DNA of 64,000 bases from Sphingomonas sp. KR3-1 (GCF_040049295.1 NZ_JBDZDQ010000001.1:2356001-2420000), one strand, 5' to 3'. Positions 31,003 through 40,539 are shown, counted from the stretch's first letter. Program-made: numbers and translations. The notes: generated by a model from the sequence alone, not told the origin.

Positions 31003-32286
31003 CTACGCGGCTTCGGTGGTGAACTGGGCGGTTTCGGTGCTCTCGGCGAGCGCGGTGGTGCTGCTCGATCCGCCCGCCAGCGTGGTGGCGATCGCATCGA
31101 AATAGCCGGTGCCGACTTCGCGCTGGTGGCGCGTCGCGGTGTAGCCATTGGCCTCGGCGGCGAACTCGGCCTGCTGCAGCTCGGAATAGGCCGCCATGCC
31201 GCGATCCTTGTAGCCGCGGGCCAGCTCGAACATGCCGTAGTTGAGCTGGTGGAAGCCGGCGAGCGTGACGAACTGGAACTTATAGCCCATCGCGCCGATC
31301 TCGCGCTGGAACTTGGCGATGTCGTCCTTGTCGAGGTTCTTCTCCCAGTTGAAGCTGGGCGAGCAATTGTACGCCAGCATCTTGTTGGGGAACTCGCGCT
31401 TGATCGCCTCGGCGAAGCGGCGGGCATCGTCCATGTTGGGCTTCGAGGTTTCCCACCACAGCAGGTCGGCATGCTCGGCGAACGCCAGGCCGCGCTTGAT
31501 GCAGTGATCGACGCCGGTGCCGTCCTTGAGGCGGAAGAACCCTTCGGGGGTGCGCTCGCCGGTGAGGAACTCGCGGTCGCGCTCGTCGACGTCCGAAGTG
31601 ATCAGGCGGGCGCTCTCGGCGTCGGTGCGGGCGCAGATCACCGTCGGCACGCCGGCGACGTCGGCGGCAAGGCGCGCAGCATCGAGGTTGCGGATATGCG
31701 CCTGGGTGGGGATCAGCACCTTGCCGCCGAGATGGCCGCACTTCTTCTCCGAGGCGAGCTGGTCCTCATAATGCACGCCCGCAGCGCCGGCGGCGATATA
31801 GGCCTTCATGATCTCGAAGCAGTTGAGCGGCCCGCCAAAGCCGGCCTCGGCATCGGCGACGATCGGCATGAACCAGTCGCGCTGGGCGCCGCCTTCCATA
31901 TGCTCGATCTGGTCGGCGCGCTGGAGCGTGGCGTTGATCCGCTTGGCGAGCTCGGGGCCGGCATTGGCGGGGTAGAGCGATTGGTCGGGGTACATCTGGC
32001 CGGCGGTGTTGGCGTCCGCCGCGACCTGCCAGCCGGAGAGGTAGATCGCCTTCAATCCGGCGCGGACCATCTGCATCGCCTGGTTGCCGCTGAGGGCGCC
32101 GAGCGCGTTGATGTAATCCTCGGTGTTGAGCAGCTCCCAGAGCTTGAGCGCGCCGCGGCGGGCCAGCGTGTGCTCGACGGCGAGCGACCCGCGCAGCCGC
32201 TCGACATCCGCCGGCGTGTACGGACGGACAATGCCGTCGAACCGGCCGGTGGGGGCGGGGATCAGGTCTTCGAAGCGGGTCGGCAT
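31003..32286 (-). CDS. aceA: Isocitrate lyase
   Basis: AceA splits isocitrate to glyoxylate and succinate, the first step of the glyoxylate shunt. The 427-aa product carries the active-site signature KKCGH at 181-185, GWQVAADAN near the N-terminal strands, and the substrate region [14 protein letters not shown] chose ATG 32286 because AAGGAA lies six bases upstream, whereas the upstream in-frame ATG 32292 abuts that site. It is divergent from an ScfR-type regulator across a 371-bp gap carrying a palindrome and a repeat element. Malate synthase is not in the window. Confidence 0.96.
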   Translation of the reverse strand: MPTRFEDLIPAPTGRFDGIVRPYTPADVERLRGSLAVEHTLARRGALKLWELLNTEDYINALGALSGNQAMQMVRAGLKAIYLSGWQVAADANTAGQMYPDQSLYPANAGPELAKRINATLQRADQIEHMEGGAQRDWFMPIVADAEAGFGGPLNCFEIMKAYIAAGAAGVHYEDQLASEKKCGHLGGKVLIPTQAHIRNLDAARLAADVAGVPTVICARTDAESARLITSDVDERDREFLTGERTPEGFFRLKDGTGVDHCIKRGLAFAEHADLLWWETSKPNMDDARRFAEAIKREFPNKMLAYNCSPSFNWEKNLDKDDIAKFQREIGAMGYKFQFVTLAGFHQLNYGMFELARGYKDRGMAAYSELQQAEFAAEANGYTATRHQREVGTGYFDAIATTLAGGSSSTTALAESTETAQFTTEAA

Positions 32287-32406
32287 TGTCATTTCCTTGA
32301 CTGGATTGCCCGGCTTGTATGGATATTCCTTGACTCGCTTGACGAGGGTCTTTGCAGCTTTGGCAGGGTCACGGTGTAGGCAAGGGTTTTGCTCCGATTG
32401 AAAATA

Positions 32407-32448
32407 TGTAAATAATTTACAATGTGGTTCGACTCGACTGAATCGAAC
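32407..32448. promoter_or_regulatory. Palindromic operator candidates between aceA and its regulator
   Basis: A perfect 15-bp palindrome, TGTAAAT-A-ATTTACA (32407-32421), lies 121 bp upstream of aceA in otherwise GC-rich DNA. A second dyad, GTTCGA-N10-TCGAAC (32427-32448), follows at once. Either could bind the divergently encoded ScfR-type regulator. No clear -35/-10 pair was found. Confidence 0.5.
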
Positions 32449-32483
32449 ATAAGTGGAACATTGCGTGTAGGACAGCCGCACTT

Positions 32484-32640
32484 TCCCTCTCCCGCTTTTG
32501 CGGGAGAGGGACGCCGAGCGTGGCGAGGCAGGGTGAGGGTCAGTGAGGGAGGCAGGCGCGTCGCTCGCTGCCCGCATAGACCCTCACCCTTCCGCCGACT
32601 TCGTCGGCTCCCTCCCTCTCCCGCGAAAGCGGGAGAGGGA
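32484..32640. repeat. 157-bp MITE-like palindromic element
   Basis: Both ends are perfect 12-bp hairpins with the same arm TCCCTCTCCCGC (32484-32511, loop TTTT; 32613-32640, loop GAAA). The interior contains GCCGAC-TTC-GTCGGC and short direct runs of GTGAGGG. It has no coding capacity and sits in the aceA regulatory gap. It ends 17 bp before the regulator start codon. Confidence 0.75.
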
Positions 32641-32657
32641 ATGAAGAAGGAAGACAG

Positions 32658-34031
32658 GTGGCCGAACAGAAGCTTTTCGCGGGGCATGCCGTCCGCCGGC
32701 TGCGGCGGACGCTGGCGCTGACCCAGGCGGCGATGGCCGAGGCGCTGGCCGTGTCGGCGAGCTATCTCAACCTGGTCGAGCGCAACCAGCGGCCGGTGTC
32801 GGCGACGCTGATGCTGCGGCTCGCCGAGGTGTACGACTTCGATCCGCGCAAGCTTGCCGCGGCCGAGCCCGGCGGCGGCGTCGAGGCGCTGCGGCGGCGG
32901 CTGGCCGATCCGCTGTTCGCCGATCTCGAGATCGACCGGCAGCAGATGGAGGAATGGCTGGCGGGGGCGCCGGGCGGGGCGGAGGCGTTCGCGCGCGCCT
33001 ATGACCGGATCGGCGGCGGACCGGTGGCGGAAGAGGGCGCGGGCGATCCGGCGCGGCAGGTGCGCCGCGAAGTCGAGCGCTGGCGCAACCATTTCGCCGA
33101 TCTCGACGCGGTGGCCGAAGCGCTGGCCGACGAACTGCGCCAGGCGGCGGGCGATCCCTATGGCGCGATGGCCGAGCGGCTGCGCGTGAAGCATCAATTG
33201 TCCGTGCGCATCCTGCCGGCGGACGTGATGCCGGGGCTATTGAAGCGGCTCGATTACCATGCCCGGCAGGTGCAGCTTTCCGAGCTGCTCGACGGCGCGG
33301 GACGGACCTTCGCGCTGGCCGAATGGCTGGCGAGCGAGGCGCGCGGCGAGATCGAGGCGCTGGTGCGCGGCGCCGGGCTCGATCGTGCCGGCGAGCGGCT
33401 CTATCGCCGGCATCTGGTGAGCTATTTCGCCGCGGCGCTGGTGATGCCCTATGGCCGCTTCCTGCGCGCCTGCGAGCAGAGCGGCTATGAGCTGGAGCTG
33501 CTCCAGCGCCGCTTCGGAGCGAGCTTCGAGCAGGTCGCGCATCGGCTGACCACCTTGCAGCGCGTCGGCGCGCGCGGGCTGCCCTTCTTCCTGATCCGCA
33601 TCGACCGGGCCGGCCAGGTCTCCAAGCGCTTCGCCGGGGCGAGCGGATCGCCGCTGGTCGAGGGGCCGGGGCTGTGCCCGCTGTGGAACCTGACCGAGGC
33701 GTTCGGCCGGGCCGACGAAACGCTGGTGCAGCTGGTCGAGACCGAGGATGCGGCGCGCTGGTTCACGCTGTCGCGGGCGCGGACGCCGCAGGGCGCGCGC
33801 GGGGTGAAGGCGCGGTTCGCGCTTGGCATCGGGCTGGCGGCGGGCGAGGCCCGGGCGCTGAGCGCGGCGCGCGGAGTCGATCTGGGCGGCGAGGCGGTGC
33901 CGGTCGGGCTTGGCTGCCGCGCCTGCACCCGGCCCGATTGCCCGCAGCGAAGCGCGCCGCCGGCCGGCCGCGCGGCGCTGGCCAACGAGCGCGAGAGCGG
34001 GGTCACGCCGTTCGGCTTTGCGAGGGATTGA
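32658..34031 (+). CDS. ScfR/RamB-type XRE regulator (helix-turn-helix, ImmA/IrrE-like and DUF2083 domains)
   Basis: This 457-aa regulator has an N-terminal HTH (LRRTLALTQAAMAEALAVSASYLNLVERNQRPVS split over residues 15-48). A middle IrrE-like region (about 195-290) contains YRRHLVSYFAAALVMPYGRFL, and the C-terminal DUF2083 domain has CPLWNLTEAF and a cysteine cluster (GLGCRACTRPDCPQ). Relatives such as RamB and ScfR respond to acyl-CoA and control glyoxylate-shunt and propionate genes. Position divergent from aceA supports that role. It starts at GTG; MAEQKLFAGHAVRRLR fits the family opening. Confidence 0.88.
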   Translation: MAEQKLFAGHAVRRLRRTLALTQAAMAEALAVSASYLNLVERNQRPVSATLMLRLAEVYDFDPRKLAAAEPGGGVEALRRRLADPLFADLEIDRQQMEEWLAGAPGGAEAFARAYDRIGGGPVAEEGAGDPARQVRREVERWRNHFADLDAVAEALADELRQAAGDPYGAMAERLRVKHQLSVRILPADVMPGLLKRLDYHARQVQLSELLDGAGRTFALAEWLASEARGEIEALVRGAGLDRAGERLYRRHLVSYFAAALVMPYGRFLRACEQSGYELELLQRRFGASFEQVAHRLTTLQRVGARGLPFFLIRIDRAGQVSKRFAGASGSPLVEGPGLCPLWNLTEAFGRADETLVQLVETEDAARWFTLSRARTPQGARGVKARFALGIGLAAGEARALSAARGVDLGGEAVPVGLGCRACTRPDCPQRSAPPAGRAALANERESGVTPFGFARD

Positions 34032-34198
34032 GCGGGGATTTCCTGGCGACCGGCTAGCCTTGGCTCCGGGAATTTGTCTTGCGATCCACGCGCATTGCAC
34101 GCCGGCCGCTCTCTATTCGCAAGGTTAACGAGAGATTGCACCAATTGCGACCCAGTTCGTAACCCGCGCTTGTTGCGCTGTTCGGAGCGTGTCATCTC

Positions 34199-34232
34199 AT
34201 CGCCGTAAGGCAATATTTTTTCGGCGATTTTT
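34199..34232 (+). terminator. Hairpin plus T-tract in the leader of the next gene
   Basis: ATCGCCG (34199-34205) pairs with CGGCGAT (34222-34228), and TTTTTAT follows at 34228. It looks like a weak intrinsic terminator only 17 bases upstream of the 34250 start codon. It could end read-through from the regulator gene or act as a leader attenuator for the downstream gene. Confidence 0.45.
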
Positions 34233-34249
34233 ATATCCGGGGGGATTAC

Positions 34250-35521
34250 ATGGCTACCACTGCGCCTGCCGTAAAGAGCTTCAAGGAACCGTCGCTGGCG
34301 ATCGATGACGATACGATCAGGCAGGCCGCATCCGATCATGCGCCGCCGGGCAATCCGTTGTTCGCAGATATCACAGCGGGCACGACGATCACCCTGACCG
34401 AGATCCAGTTCCGCATTTTCAGAGACGTGTTCCAGAACGTCGCGCTTCTCGCCAACGATCTGGGCTATGGCTGGGTCGGCGGCATCAACGGCGCGAATGT
34501 CGGCGACGACTATACCTATGTCCCGCCCGGCACCACCGTCACGGGCAGCGGCGGCTATACCATTACCGGCCCGGCCTATATGCCCAATCTTCATGCGGAG
34601 GGCAACAATCCGGCAGGCGATGGCTATGACGGCGACATGCGCACGTCGATCGAGTTCATCGACGTCACCGTGATCAGCAAGGATAGCAGCGCGGGCGAGC
34701 CAGTCATCACCACCGATACCGCGCCTTCGCAGATCACGACCTATGAGGTCGACAATCTCGCCGGCGGCACCCCGGTGGAAACCATCTTCACCAACACCGT
34801 CTTCTCGCAGAGCCAGATCGGCGCCGCGCTGAGCCAGGACTGGTCGGAATCCTTCCACCTCGATTTCAGCTCGACCCAGACGTTCAGTGCCGGCGGCGGG
34901 ATGTTCCCCAAGGCATCGCTGTCCATCACCGAGAGCGTCGGCGGCTCCAAGACCGATGGCGGCTCGCGCCAGAGCACAAACAGCGCGACGAGCGGCGTCA
35001 CCGACGAGCACAGCTTCTCCCACGCCACGCCGGCGGGCACGGCGGGGAAATATGAGATCGTCGCCACCAAGGGCATGGTGGTGCTGCCGTTCAGCGCCAA
35101 CTCGCAGCTTGCCTTCGGGATCAAGATCCACGGATTCCTTCGCTGGGGCGGCGGTCAGCGCTTCGTCGGCGGCACCAATTACCACAATGATTTCAGCGGC
35201 AGTGGCGATCGGCCGATCGTCGACGCCATCTTCGGCGGCAAGGATAGCGCCGGCAACTTCGCCCACTTTTCCGAGGTATTGAAGGAGCAGATCGAAGAGG
35301 ACGCGGCGCCCTGGGCGTGGAACGAGCTTTTCGCGCAGGATCGTGGAGGCGCGCAAGCTTCGCCTCCGCACGGGGTCGCCGGATCGCTGGGCCGCACCAA
35401 CGAGCTGATCCGCAAGGGCGATACCGACACCGTGTTCCCGGCCTGTGGCGCTATGACCCAAATCACGCGCAACGATGTGAAGTTCCGGGTGATCAGCGAG
35501 GACGCGCCGATCCCCTCCTGA
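34250..35521 (+). CDS. Putative aerolysin-like beta-pore-forming protein
   Basis: This 423-aa protein has no database name I can give. Residues about 160-300 show the ETX/MTX2-aerolysin pattern. A strand TYEVDNLAGG leads to PVETIFTNTVFSQSQ and SESFHLDFSSTQTF. A Ser/Thr/Gly-rich amphipathic stretch follows (ASLSITESVGGSKTDGG and neighbours), the likely membrane-inserting hairpin. A later strand KYEIVATKGMVVLPFSANSQ resembles the conserved stem strand. An N-terminal domain (about 1-155) and a Gly-rich end (about 310-423) may be binding regions. No signal peptide is visible. GGGGGG lies just before the start. The assignment is by pattern only. Confidence 0.45.
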   Translation: MATTAPAVKSFKEPSLAIDDDTIRQAASDHAPPGNPLFADITAGTTITLTEIQFRIFRDVFQNVALLANDLGYGWVGGINGANVGDDYTYVPPGTTVTGSGGYTITGPAYMPNLHAEGNNPAGDGYDGDMRTSIEFIDVTVISKDSSAGEPVITTDTAPSQITTYEVDNLAGGTPVETIFTNTVFSQSQIGAALSQDWSESFHLDFSSTQTFSAGGGMFPKASLSITESVGGSKTDGGSRQSTNSATSGVTDEHSFSHATPAGTAGKYEIVATKGMVVLPFSANSQLAFGIKIHGFLRWGGGQRFVGGTNYHNDFSGSGDRPIVDAIFGGKDSAGNFAHFSEVLKEQIEEDAAPWAWNELFAQDRGGAQASPPHGVAGSLGRTNELIRKGDTDTVFPACGAMTQITRNDVKFRVISEDAPIPS

Positions 35522-35615
35522 GGCCGGCTACCGCGGCGCTGCCCGGCGGGCGGCGCCGCGCGCTTCCCACGTCCCTGCCCTTTCATGCCCGCCCCAGGCG
35601 CTGGAGCTCCATTCC

Positions 35616-37169
35616 ATGGCAACAAAACCCGCGTTCTTGCTGCGGCAAGGCACCCAGGCGATCGTCAACCATGTCCTCCAGACCGGATCGATCCAGGGGG
35701 TGTTCAGCACGAAGACGGCGATCATCCGCCCGGTTTTCCTGAAACCGACGCTGCGGCCCGAAACGGTGGACGCCGGGCGCGCGATCGTGCGCGACTATTT
35801 TAGCGCGGTGCAGGCCGTCGCGAAAAATTTCGGATATACCCAGGCATCGAACGAAACGATCATCTCGTGCGTGGGTGAGTTCGGGAACAACGGCTACAAT
35901 GACGGCGATACGTTCAAGGCCGATTCGTCCCATCCGCTCGACGTGGAAGTACACGCCGCGATGGCGGACGAACTGATCAACCAGCAGCAGGCGTGGCGAC
36001 TTAAGGACCTGCCCACGCACATCATGTTCACTGCGCCCAATGCCGTGAAGCTCACCCTGCCTGATGGTGATGGGAAGGACGTGATCCAGATCACGGCATT
36101 CGCATCGTGCAGTGCCGACAAGGGCAAGATCTTTGCTTATGGGAAGCGCAGGTTTTCCGACAAGGATGGGTTCGACACGCTGGACGCGGACGGAAACAAG
36201 ACCATCGCCGACGGTACGGCATTCGCGCCCGATACCGGGCCGATGCGGTTGCTCTTCCCCACGGGCCAGGGCGTGCAGATCAGTATCGATACGGTCATCT
36301 GCCTCGACTATAGCGCCTATGCCAAGAAGCCCGGTGTCGAGCCCGGGCAGATCGGGGCCGATCTGATCGTCATGCAAAGCCGTGGCGCGCTCGTCGGCGA
36401 GATCGATACGGCGTCTCCCGAGCTGCGCGATCGTTGCATCATTTCGAATGACAGCGGCCACACGGCCGACAATTTACCCGAGGAAGGCGGCTCCGTTGTG
36501 GATCCGGATGCCCCGATAGCGACCCCGGCCCCGACTGGGGTCTGGGAGGTGATGAAGGATGGGGGCCGCCCCGCCCGATTCGCCGATATGGTCATCACAC
36601 GTGCATCGGGCCTGCTCGACATGCTCGACGGCCTGTTGGGCGCGGTGTGCGCGACCTCGCTGACGGACATGGCAAAGGCGCTGGCCGACAAGACGATCGT
36701 TGAGAGGAAGCTCTTGACCTCCATACGCTACGAAAAAGCGGATGGATCTTCGGAGCGCCTGCTCATTGGCGGGCCGATCAATGTGGGCCTGCTGACCGAC
36801 GCGCGGATCACCGAGGTGGCGCAGAACTGTCGAGACGGCAAGGCGTTCATCGCCGGTGTCACCCCGGAGGCGATCGATGCCGCGAGCGATGCCGATGCCG
36901 CGCTCGGCCTGGGCATGCTCGCGCCGGGTGCCTCGATGTCGGGGCTCGACGGGAGTTCCGGGTCGGGCACCGGTTCCGATCCGCACCCGATCTCGCCGTC
37001 CGACCGGCCTGGGGGTGTGCCCGATCCCAACCACGACCATCCCGGCACGGTCGATCCGGTGCCGGTGGAACCGGTGCCGCATGGCGGCGGCGTGCCCGAC
37101 GTGCCGCACGATATTCCCCACGGCCCCGACGTTCCGGGGCGCGATCCCATCCACGGCGGCCCCGACTGA
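35616..37169 (+). CDS. Large unrecognised protein with Pro/His/Asp-rich tail
   Basis: This 517-aa protein starts MATKPAFLLRQGTQAIVNH and follows the aerolysin-like gene by 94 bp on the same strand. The first 250 residues look globular and mixed alpha/beta (VHAAMADELINQQQAWRL, KVLTLPDG-like strands). About 300-430 is largely helical. The last 80 residues (about 435-517) are low-complexity, with repeated PHG, PD and VPDV-type units. No signal peptide and no known motif are seen. Proximity suggests a shared function with the upstream gene, but nothing in the sequence proves it. Confidence 0.6.
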   Translation: MATKPAFLLRQGTQAIVNHVLQTGSIQGVFSTKTAIIRPVFLKPTLRPETVDAGRAIVRDYFSAVQAVAKNFGYTQASNETIISCVGEFGNNGYNDGDTFKADSSHPLDVEVHAAMADELINQQQAWRLKDLPTHIMFTAPNAVKLTLPDGDGKDVIQITAFASCSADKGKIFAYGKRRFSDKDGFDTLDADGNKTIADGTAFAPDTGPMRLLFPTGQGVQISIDTVICLDYSAYAKKPGVEPGQIGADLIVMQSRGALVGEIDTASPELRDRCIISNDSGHTADNLPEEGGSVVDPDAPIATPAPTGVWEVMKDGGRPARFADMVITRASGLLDMLDGLLGAVCATSLTDMAKALADKTIVERKLLTSIRYEKADGSSERLLIGGPINVGLLTDARITEVAQNCRDGKAFIAGVTPEAIDAASDADAALGLGMLAPGASMSGLDGSSGSGTGSDPHPISPSDRPGGVPDPNHDHPGTVDPVPVEPVPHGGGVPDVPHDIPHGPDVPGRDPIHGGPD

Positions 37170-37180
37170 GGGCGTGCCAA

Positions 37181-37214
37181 GAAAAAGGGGCGGGAGACCT
37201 GCGCCTCCCGCCCC
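37181..37214 (-). terminator. Terminator of TonB receptor gene, likely bidirectional
   Basis: A perfect 10-bp stem GGGGCGGGAG/CTCCCGCCCC (37187-37196 with 37205-37214) is followed on the minus strand by TTTTTC. On the plus strand a short GATTTT follows, so it may also stop the unrecognised gene at 35616. Confidence 0.88.
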
Positions 37215-37238
37215 CGATTTTCAGGCCTGAACCCGCGA

Positions 37239-40220
37239 TCAGAAGCGCGCGGTGACGTTCAGGTAGAAGGTGCGGCCGGTATAGTCGTAGCCCGAATAGA
37301 GCGGCGAGTTGCCGGTCAGGCTGTAGACGCCCGAGGTGATCGTCGGCGGGGCCGTGTCGAACAGGTTCCGCACGCCGGCGGTGAGCTCATACTTGCCGAT
37401 GTCGTACTGGATCGAGGCATTGTGCAGGAAATAGTCCGGCGTGCCGAGATAGTAGTTGTCGAGCAAGGTGGTGAGCGTCGCCTGGTCGACCACGCCGTCG
37501 CTGCCGGTCGCCTGATAGGTGGCGACGCGCTTGTTCGACGAGCCGGCGATCCAGTCGAGGCCATAGTGCAGGGTGACGGCGTGGATCCGGTAGCTCGCGT
37601 TGAACGACCCGCTCCAGTCGGGCGACAGGATCGTGCCGTTCGAATCGATCAGCGCCTCGTCGGCGAACAGGCGCGAGGACTGCTCGGTGTACTTGGTCAC
37701 CATGCCGTCGAGCGTCAGCCCGCCGCCGAACAGCTCGTGCTGGTAGCGCAGGTTGAACTCCCAGCCCTTCCGCTTGTCGGTCGAGATGTTGATGTAGTTG
37801 TCGAGCACCGTAACGGCGTTGTTCGAATCGCGATCGACGAAGCGGCAATAGCCGCCATTGGGATCGTAGTTCGCCGCATTGTAGCACAGGCCGAGCAGCG
37901 CGGCGGCGCCGAGGCGCGAGACTTCGTTGTCGACCTCGATGTTGAAGTAATCGACCGAGGCCGAGAGCTTGCCGAGCCCGAACGGCAGCGTCGGGTTCAC
38001 CACCACGCCGGCCGAGAAGTTCTTCGACGTCTCGGCCTTGAGCCCGGTCGAGGCGCCGCCCGCGGTGAGCACGGTCACGCCGTTGGTCTGGGTGAAGTTC
38101 GCCGGCAGGCCCGCCGCGGCGCAATTGGCCTTGAGGATCGCGCTCGAGCTCGCGGCGTAATTGTCGCACGGATCATAGGAGCTCGAATAGAAGCCGCTGG
38201 TCGCGCCGAGATACTGCTCGAACAGCGCCGGGGCGCGGTACGACGTGCCATAGCTGGCGCGGAAGCCGACATTCTTGATCGGCTCGTAGTTGACCGAGCC
38301 CTTGTAGGTCCACTGGCCGCCATAGGAGCGGTAATGGGTGTAGCGGCCCGACCCGTCAAAGCTCAGCGACTTGATGAACGGCAGGTCGGCGAGGACCGGC
38401 AGATAGAGCTCGCCATAGGCTTCCCAGACCTCGTCGGTGCCGACCGTGGGGGTGGCGGCGGTGAGGTTGTACATGTCGCCCGCGGCGCTTGCTGCGCCCG
38501 GCTGGTCGTTCAGGCTGTCATGGCGATATTCGAGGCCGAGCGCCGCCTTGGCGCTGCCGCCGGGCAGCTTGAACAGCGAGCCGTTGACGTTGAACGAGCC
38601 GGTGATCTCGTCGAAATGCGTGCGGCCGATCACGTCGTCGGTGATGAAGTCGCGATACGCCTGCGAGAGGTTGCCGCCGATCGAGGCGGCGTTGATCGCC
38701 GGGGCGGCGACGCAGCCGTTCGACGGATCGACGCAGCTGAAGCTGCCATCGGCGTTCTGGACGACGTTGAGCGACTGGGCGAGCTTGCTGGTGCGGAAGG
38801 TCTCGGTGTCGTAGCGCGCGCGCATCCACGAATAGGAGCCGTATGCGTCGTAGCGCCAGTCGCCGACGCCGAGATTGCCGCGCAGGCCGCCGGCGGCGCG
38901 ATAGGTGTAGACGTCCTGGCTGTTGTCGGTGAGGCCATAGCCGATGAACGAGCGCGCCGCGACGGTCTGGCCGTTCGAGATGTCGGTCGCGGCGGAGTAG
39001 ACGCCGTTGCGGAAGATCGTCGGCACCAGCGGGCTGCCGGTGGCGTAATCGAGCGTCAGCTGGCGATAGAGGCGGTTCGACGACTGGCGACGGTTGCCGA
39101 GCGCCTCGACATAGATCTGCGCGTCGCCGAGCGCGTGCAGGTCGTAGCTGCCGGTGAGGAAGCCGGTGAGCGTGCTGAGCGGGGTGACCACTTCCTCGCC
39201 GAGCATCGCCGGATCGAAGGTGGTGCGGGTATAATAGCCGACGCCTTCATAGCCGGGCGTGCCGCCGGTCGCGGCCGCGTTGGGACGCAGGCGGTTGAAG
39301 GTCGCGGCGGTCTCGCCGGGCGCTGCCTGGGCCGCGCGGGTGGGGACGCCGAGCGTGTTGATCGTCAGGCCGCCATTGTCGAGCGTCCAGCAGCCGGGCT
39401 GGCCGGTGGCGGGATCGATATAGTCGCCCGAGCCCATCGCGGTGCCTTCGCCGCTCAGATAGCCGCCGATCGGGCACTTGCCGAGCTTGCTGTCGCCCAG
39501 CGTGATGCGGCTGCGGTTGTAATAGTCGACCGAGCCGATCAGCCGCCAGCGATCGCCATGCGCGCCGAACGAGGCGGAGAGGCGGTTGGCGGTGCCGTCG
39601 CCGATGCCGGGCACGTTGGTCTGCGCCTCGAGCACGATGCCCTTGAGGTCTTCGTCGGTGAGGATGTTGATCACGCCCGCGACTGCGTCCGAGCCGTAGA
39701 TCGACGAGGCGCCGGCCTTGAGCACTTCGATGCGCTTCACGATCGCATCGGGAATCGAGTTCAGGTCGACCGAGCCGACCGAGCCGCGCGTGCCGGCGGG
39801 CGACAGGCGGCGGCCGTTGAGCAGGACGAGCGTGCGCGTCGCGCCGAGGCCGCGCAGGCCGACCGTGTTCACGCCGGTGCCGCCGTCGACGACATAGCCG
39901 CCATAGTAGTTGTTGATCTGCGACGAGCCCTGGGTGACCGAGGCGCTCTGCAGCGCATCCGAGACCGAGCTGAAGCCGGCGGCGGTCATCTCGTCACGGG
40001 TGATGACGGTGAGCGGCTCGGCCGAGGAGAAATTGTCGCGGCGGATCAGCGAGCCGGTGACGACGATCGTCTCGCCGGCGCCCTCGTCGCTGGCGGTGGG
40101 GGCAGGCGTGGCCTGATCCGAATTGGTCGTCTGCGCGTGCGCCAGCGGCGCGGTCGCGAAGGCCAGTGCCAGCGCCGACAAAGCGGTGCTGGCACGCAAA
40201 GTAAGTTGCGTCCCGTTCAT
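37239..40220 (-). CDS. TonB-dependent outer-membrane receptor
   Basis: This 993-aa receptor has a signal peptide ending AHAQ (about residue 30) and a Ser/Asp-rich linker with a TonB-box-like ETIVVTGS. The plug (about 60-190) contains VGLRGLGATRTLVLLNGRRL, IEVLKAGASSIYGSDAVAGV and INI. The large barrel closes with GRTFYLNVTARF. The LLNGRR and GASSIYG motifs place it with the large receptors common in sphingomonads and Xanthomonas, often tied to plant or oligosaccharide use; the ligand is unknown. It resembles the partial receptor at the right end of the window. Confidence 0.93.
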   Translation of the reverse strand: MNGTQLTLRASTALSALALAFATAPLAHAQTTNSDQATPAPTASDEGAGETIVVTGSLIRRDNFSSAEPLTVITRDEMTAAGFSSVSDALQSASVTQGSSQINNYYGGYVVDGGTGVNTVGLRGLGATRTLVLLNGRRLSPAGTRGSVGSVDLNSIPDAIVKRIEVLKAGASSIYGSDAVAGVINILTDEDLKGIVLEAQTNVPGIGDGTANRLSASFGAHGDRWRLIGSVDYYNRSRITLGDSKLGKCPIGGYLSGEGTAMGSGDYIDPATGQPGCWTLDNGGLTINTLGVPTRAAQAAPGETAATFNRLRPNAAATGGTPGYEGVGYYTRTTFDPAMLGEEVVTPLSTLTGFLTGSYDLHALGDAQIYVEALGNRRQSSNRLYRQLTLDYATGSPLVPTIFRNGVYSAATDISNGQTVAARSFIGYGLTDNSQDVYTYRAAGGLRGNLGVGDWRYDAYGSYSWMRARYDTETFRTSKLAQSLNVVQNADGSFSCVDPSNGCVAAPAINAASIGGNLSQAYRDFITDDVIGRTHFDEITGSFNVNGSLFKLPGGSAKAALGLEYRHDSLNDQPGAASAAGDMYNLTAATPTVGTDEVWEAYGELYLPVLADLPFIKSLSFDGSGRYTHYRSYGGQWTYKGSVNYEPIKNVGFRASYGTSYRAPALFEQYLGATSGFYSSSYDPCDNYAASSSAILKANCAAAGLPANFTQTNGVTVLTAGGASTGLKAETSKNFSAGVVVNPTLPFGLGKLSASVDYFNIEVDNEVSRLGAAALLGLCYNAANYDPNGGYCRFVDRDSNNAVTVLDNYINISTDKRKGWEFNLRYQHELFGGGLTLDGMVTKYTEQSSRLFADEALIDSNGTILSPDWSGSFNASYRIHAVTLHYGLDWIAGSSNKRVATYQATGSDGVVDQATLTTLLDNYYLGTPDYFLHNASIQYDIGKYELTAGVRNLFDTAPPTITSGVYSLTGNSPLYSGYDYTGRTFYLNVTARF

Positions 40221-40539
40221 TGTTTTTCCTCGCTCTTCCGGCCGACAGGTCGGTCGGCCGGGGGTCTGCGAACGCTGCCTGCTGCATGTGCTAAGTCACG
40301 CTGGGCGGCGCCCTGTCGCAAGGCGTGCGGCGAGGTTGGGCGGCTGTAAATCCGGCGAAACGCAATCGAAACAAGAATTTACGGGCGCTGTATTATTAAT
40401 GCAACGTTTGTTGCGCCGTGTCGCGGCGCATTACGATTTGTGCGGATGCTGCGCAAAATTGTTGCGGCGCGTGAACGATCGGAAACGTTTCGGACCGATC
40501 CGGCGCGGGCCCGATTCCGGGTGATTCGTGCGCCAATGC
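40221..40539. other. Non-coding gap between two receptor genes
   Basis: About 320 bp carry no convincing gene. A 9-bp inverted repeat, CCGGCCGAC (40238-40246) with GTCGGCCGG (40253-40261), lies 17 bases before the 37239-40220 gene's start codon. The central part (about 40350-40430) is AT-richer, with ATTATTAAT, as expected for a promoter region, but no clear -35/-10 pair was found. Confidence 0.55.
40238..40261 (-). promoter_or_regulatory. 9-bp inverted repeat in the TonB receptor leader
   Basis: CCGGCCGAC and GTCGGCCGG form a perfect hairpin with a six-base loop 17 bases upstream of the ATG. It could be an operator or a translation-control hairpin. There is no T-tract. Confidence 0.4.
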
